6,471 bases of DNA from Bacteroidota bacterium (GTDB lineage Bacteria > Bacteroidota > Bacteroidia > Bacteroidales > UBA1556): the NCBI GenBank assembly GCA_003973505.1, contig QNXT01000203.1, positions 1 through 6,471 of the forward strand, read 5' to 3'. The notes below the pieces were generated by a model. It was not told the origin of the DNA. It did no database searches and saw nothing but the letters and a program-made list of their open reading frames with translations. Positions 5,553-6,471 of the stretch are shown here, in pieces (position 1 is the first letter of the stretch; the number at the start of each line of letters is the position of its first letter). Position numbers and translations under genes: made by a program.

Positions 5553-6471
<919 letters not shown>

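Overview
This window looks like a chromosomal segment of a Bacteroidota bacterium, probably Bacteroidales or Marinilabiliales. The evidence is the AT-rich intergenic DNA, the distinctive Bacteroidota form of LptE, an AAA_14/DUF4143-type ATPase ending in a conserved IPLWLFGFLY tail, A-rich leaders with little Shine-Dalgarno sequence, and promoter-like TAnnTTTG boxes. The gene order (sigma-54-type activator, lptE, small TPR protein, secG, then groES-groEL) is one I recall as common in Bacteroidales. That recollection and the taxonomic call are inference; no search was run.

Layout: positions 1-419 carry no gene I can support. They hold a long imperfect palindrome (73-170), a small hairpin between direct repeats (211-245), a second inverted repeat (251-283), a plus-strand intrinsic terminator (307-342) and a dispersed ATCTGCG-type repeat (342-400). 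A single minus-strand gene for a P-loop ATPase (420-1616) follows. Its upstream region holds two near-identical palindromic operator-like boxes flanking a candidate promoter. A second copy of the dispersed repeat (1742-1823) lies beyond it, so the ATPase gene is bracketed by direct repeats and reads as an accessory cassette beside core genes.

From 1916 to 4931 four plus-strand genes are packed with 3-8 bp gaps and end in a strong hairpin terminator: a receiver-less sigma-54 enhancer-binding protein, the LPS-assembly lipoprotein LptE, a Lys/Glu-rich protein with a C-terminal TPR-like segment, and the translocon subunit SecG. The set joins a regulator to outer-membrane and protein-export functions. 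After a 297-bp gap containing a small palindrome and a candidate -24/-12 (sigma-54) promoter come groES and the first 304 codons of groEL, which runs off the right edge.

No CRISPR array, transposase, tRNA or rRNA gene is visible. I found no convincing new multi-gene system. The best leads are the repeat-bracketed ATPase cassette with its tandem operators, the long palindrome near the left edge, and the possible sigma-54 link between the local activator and groESL.
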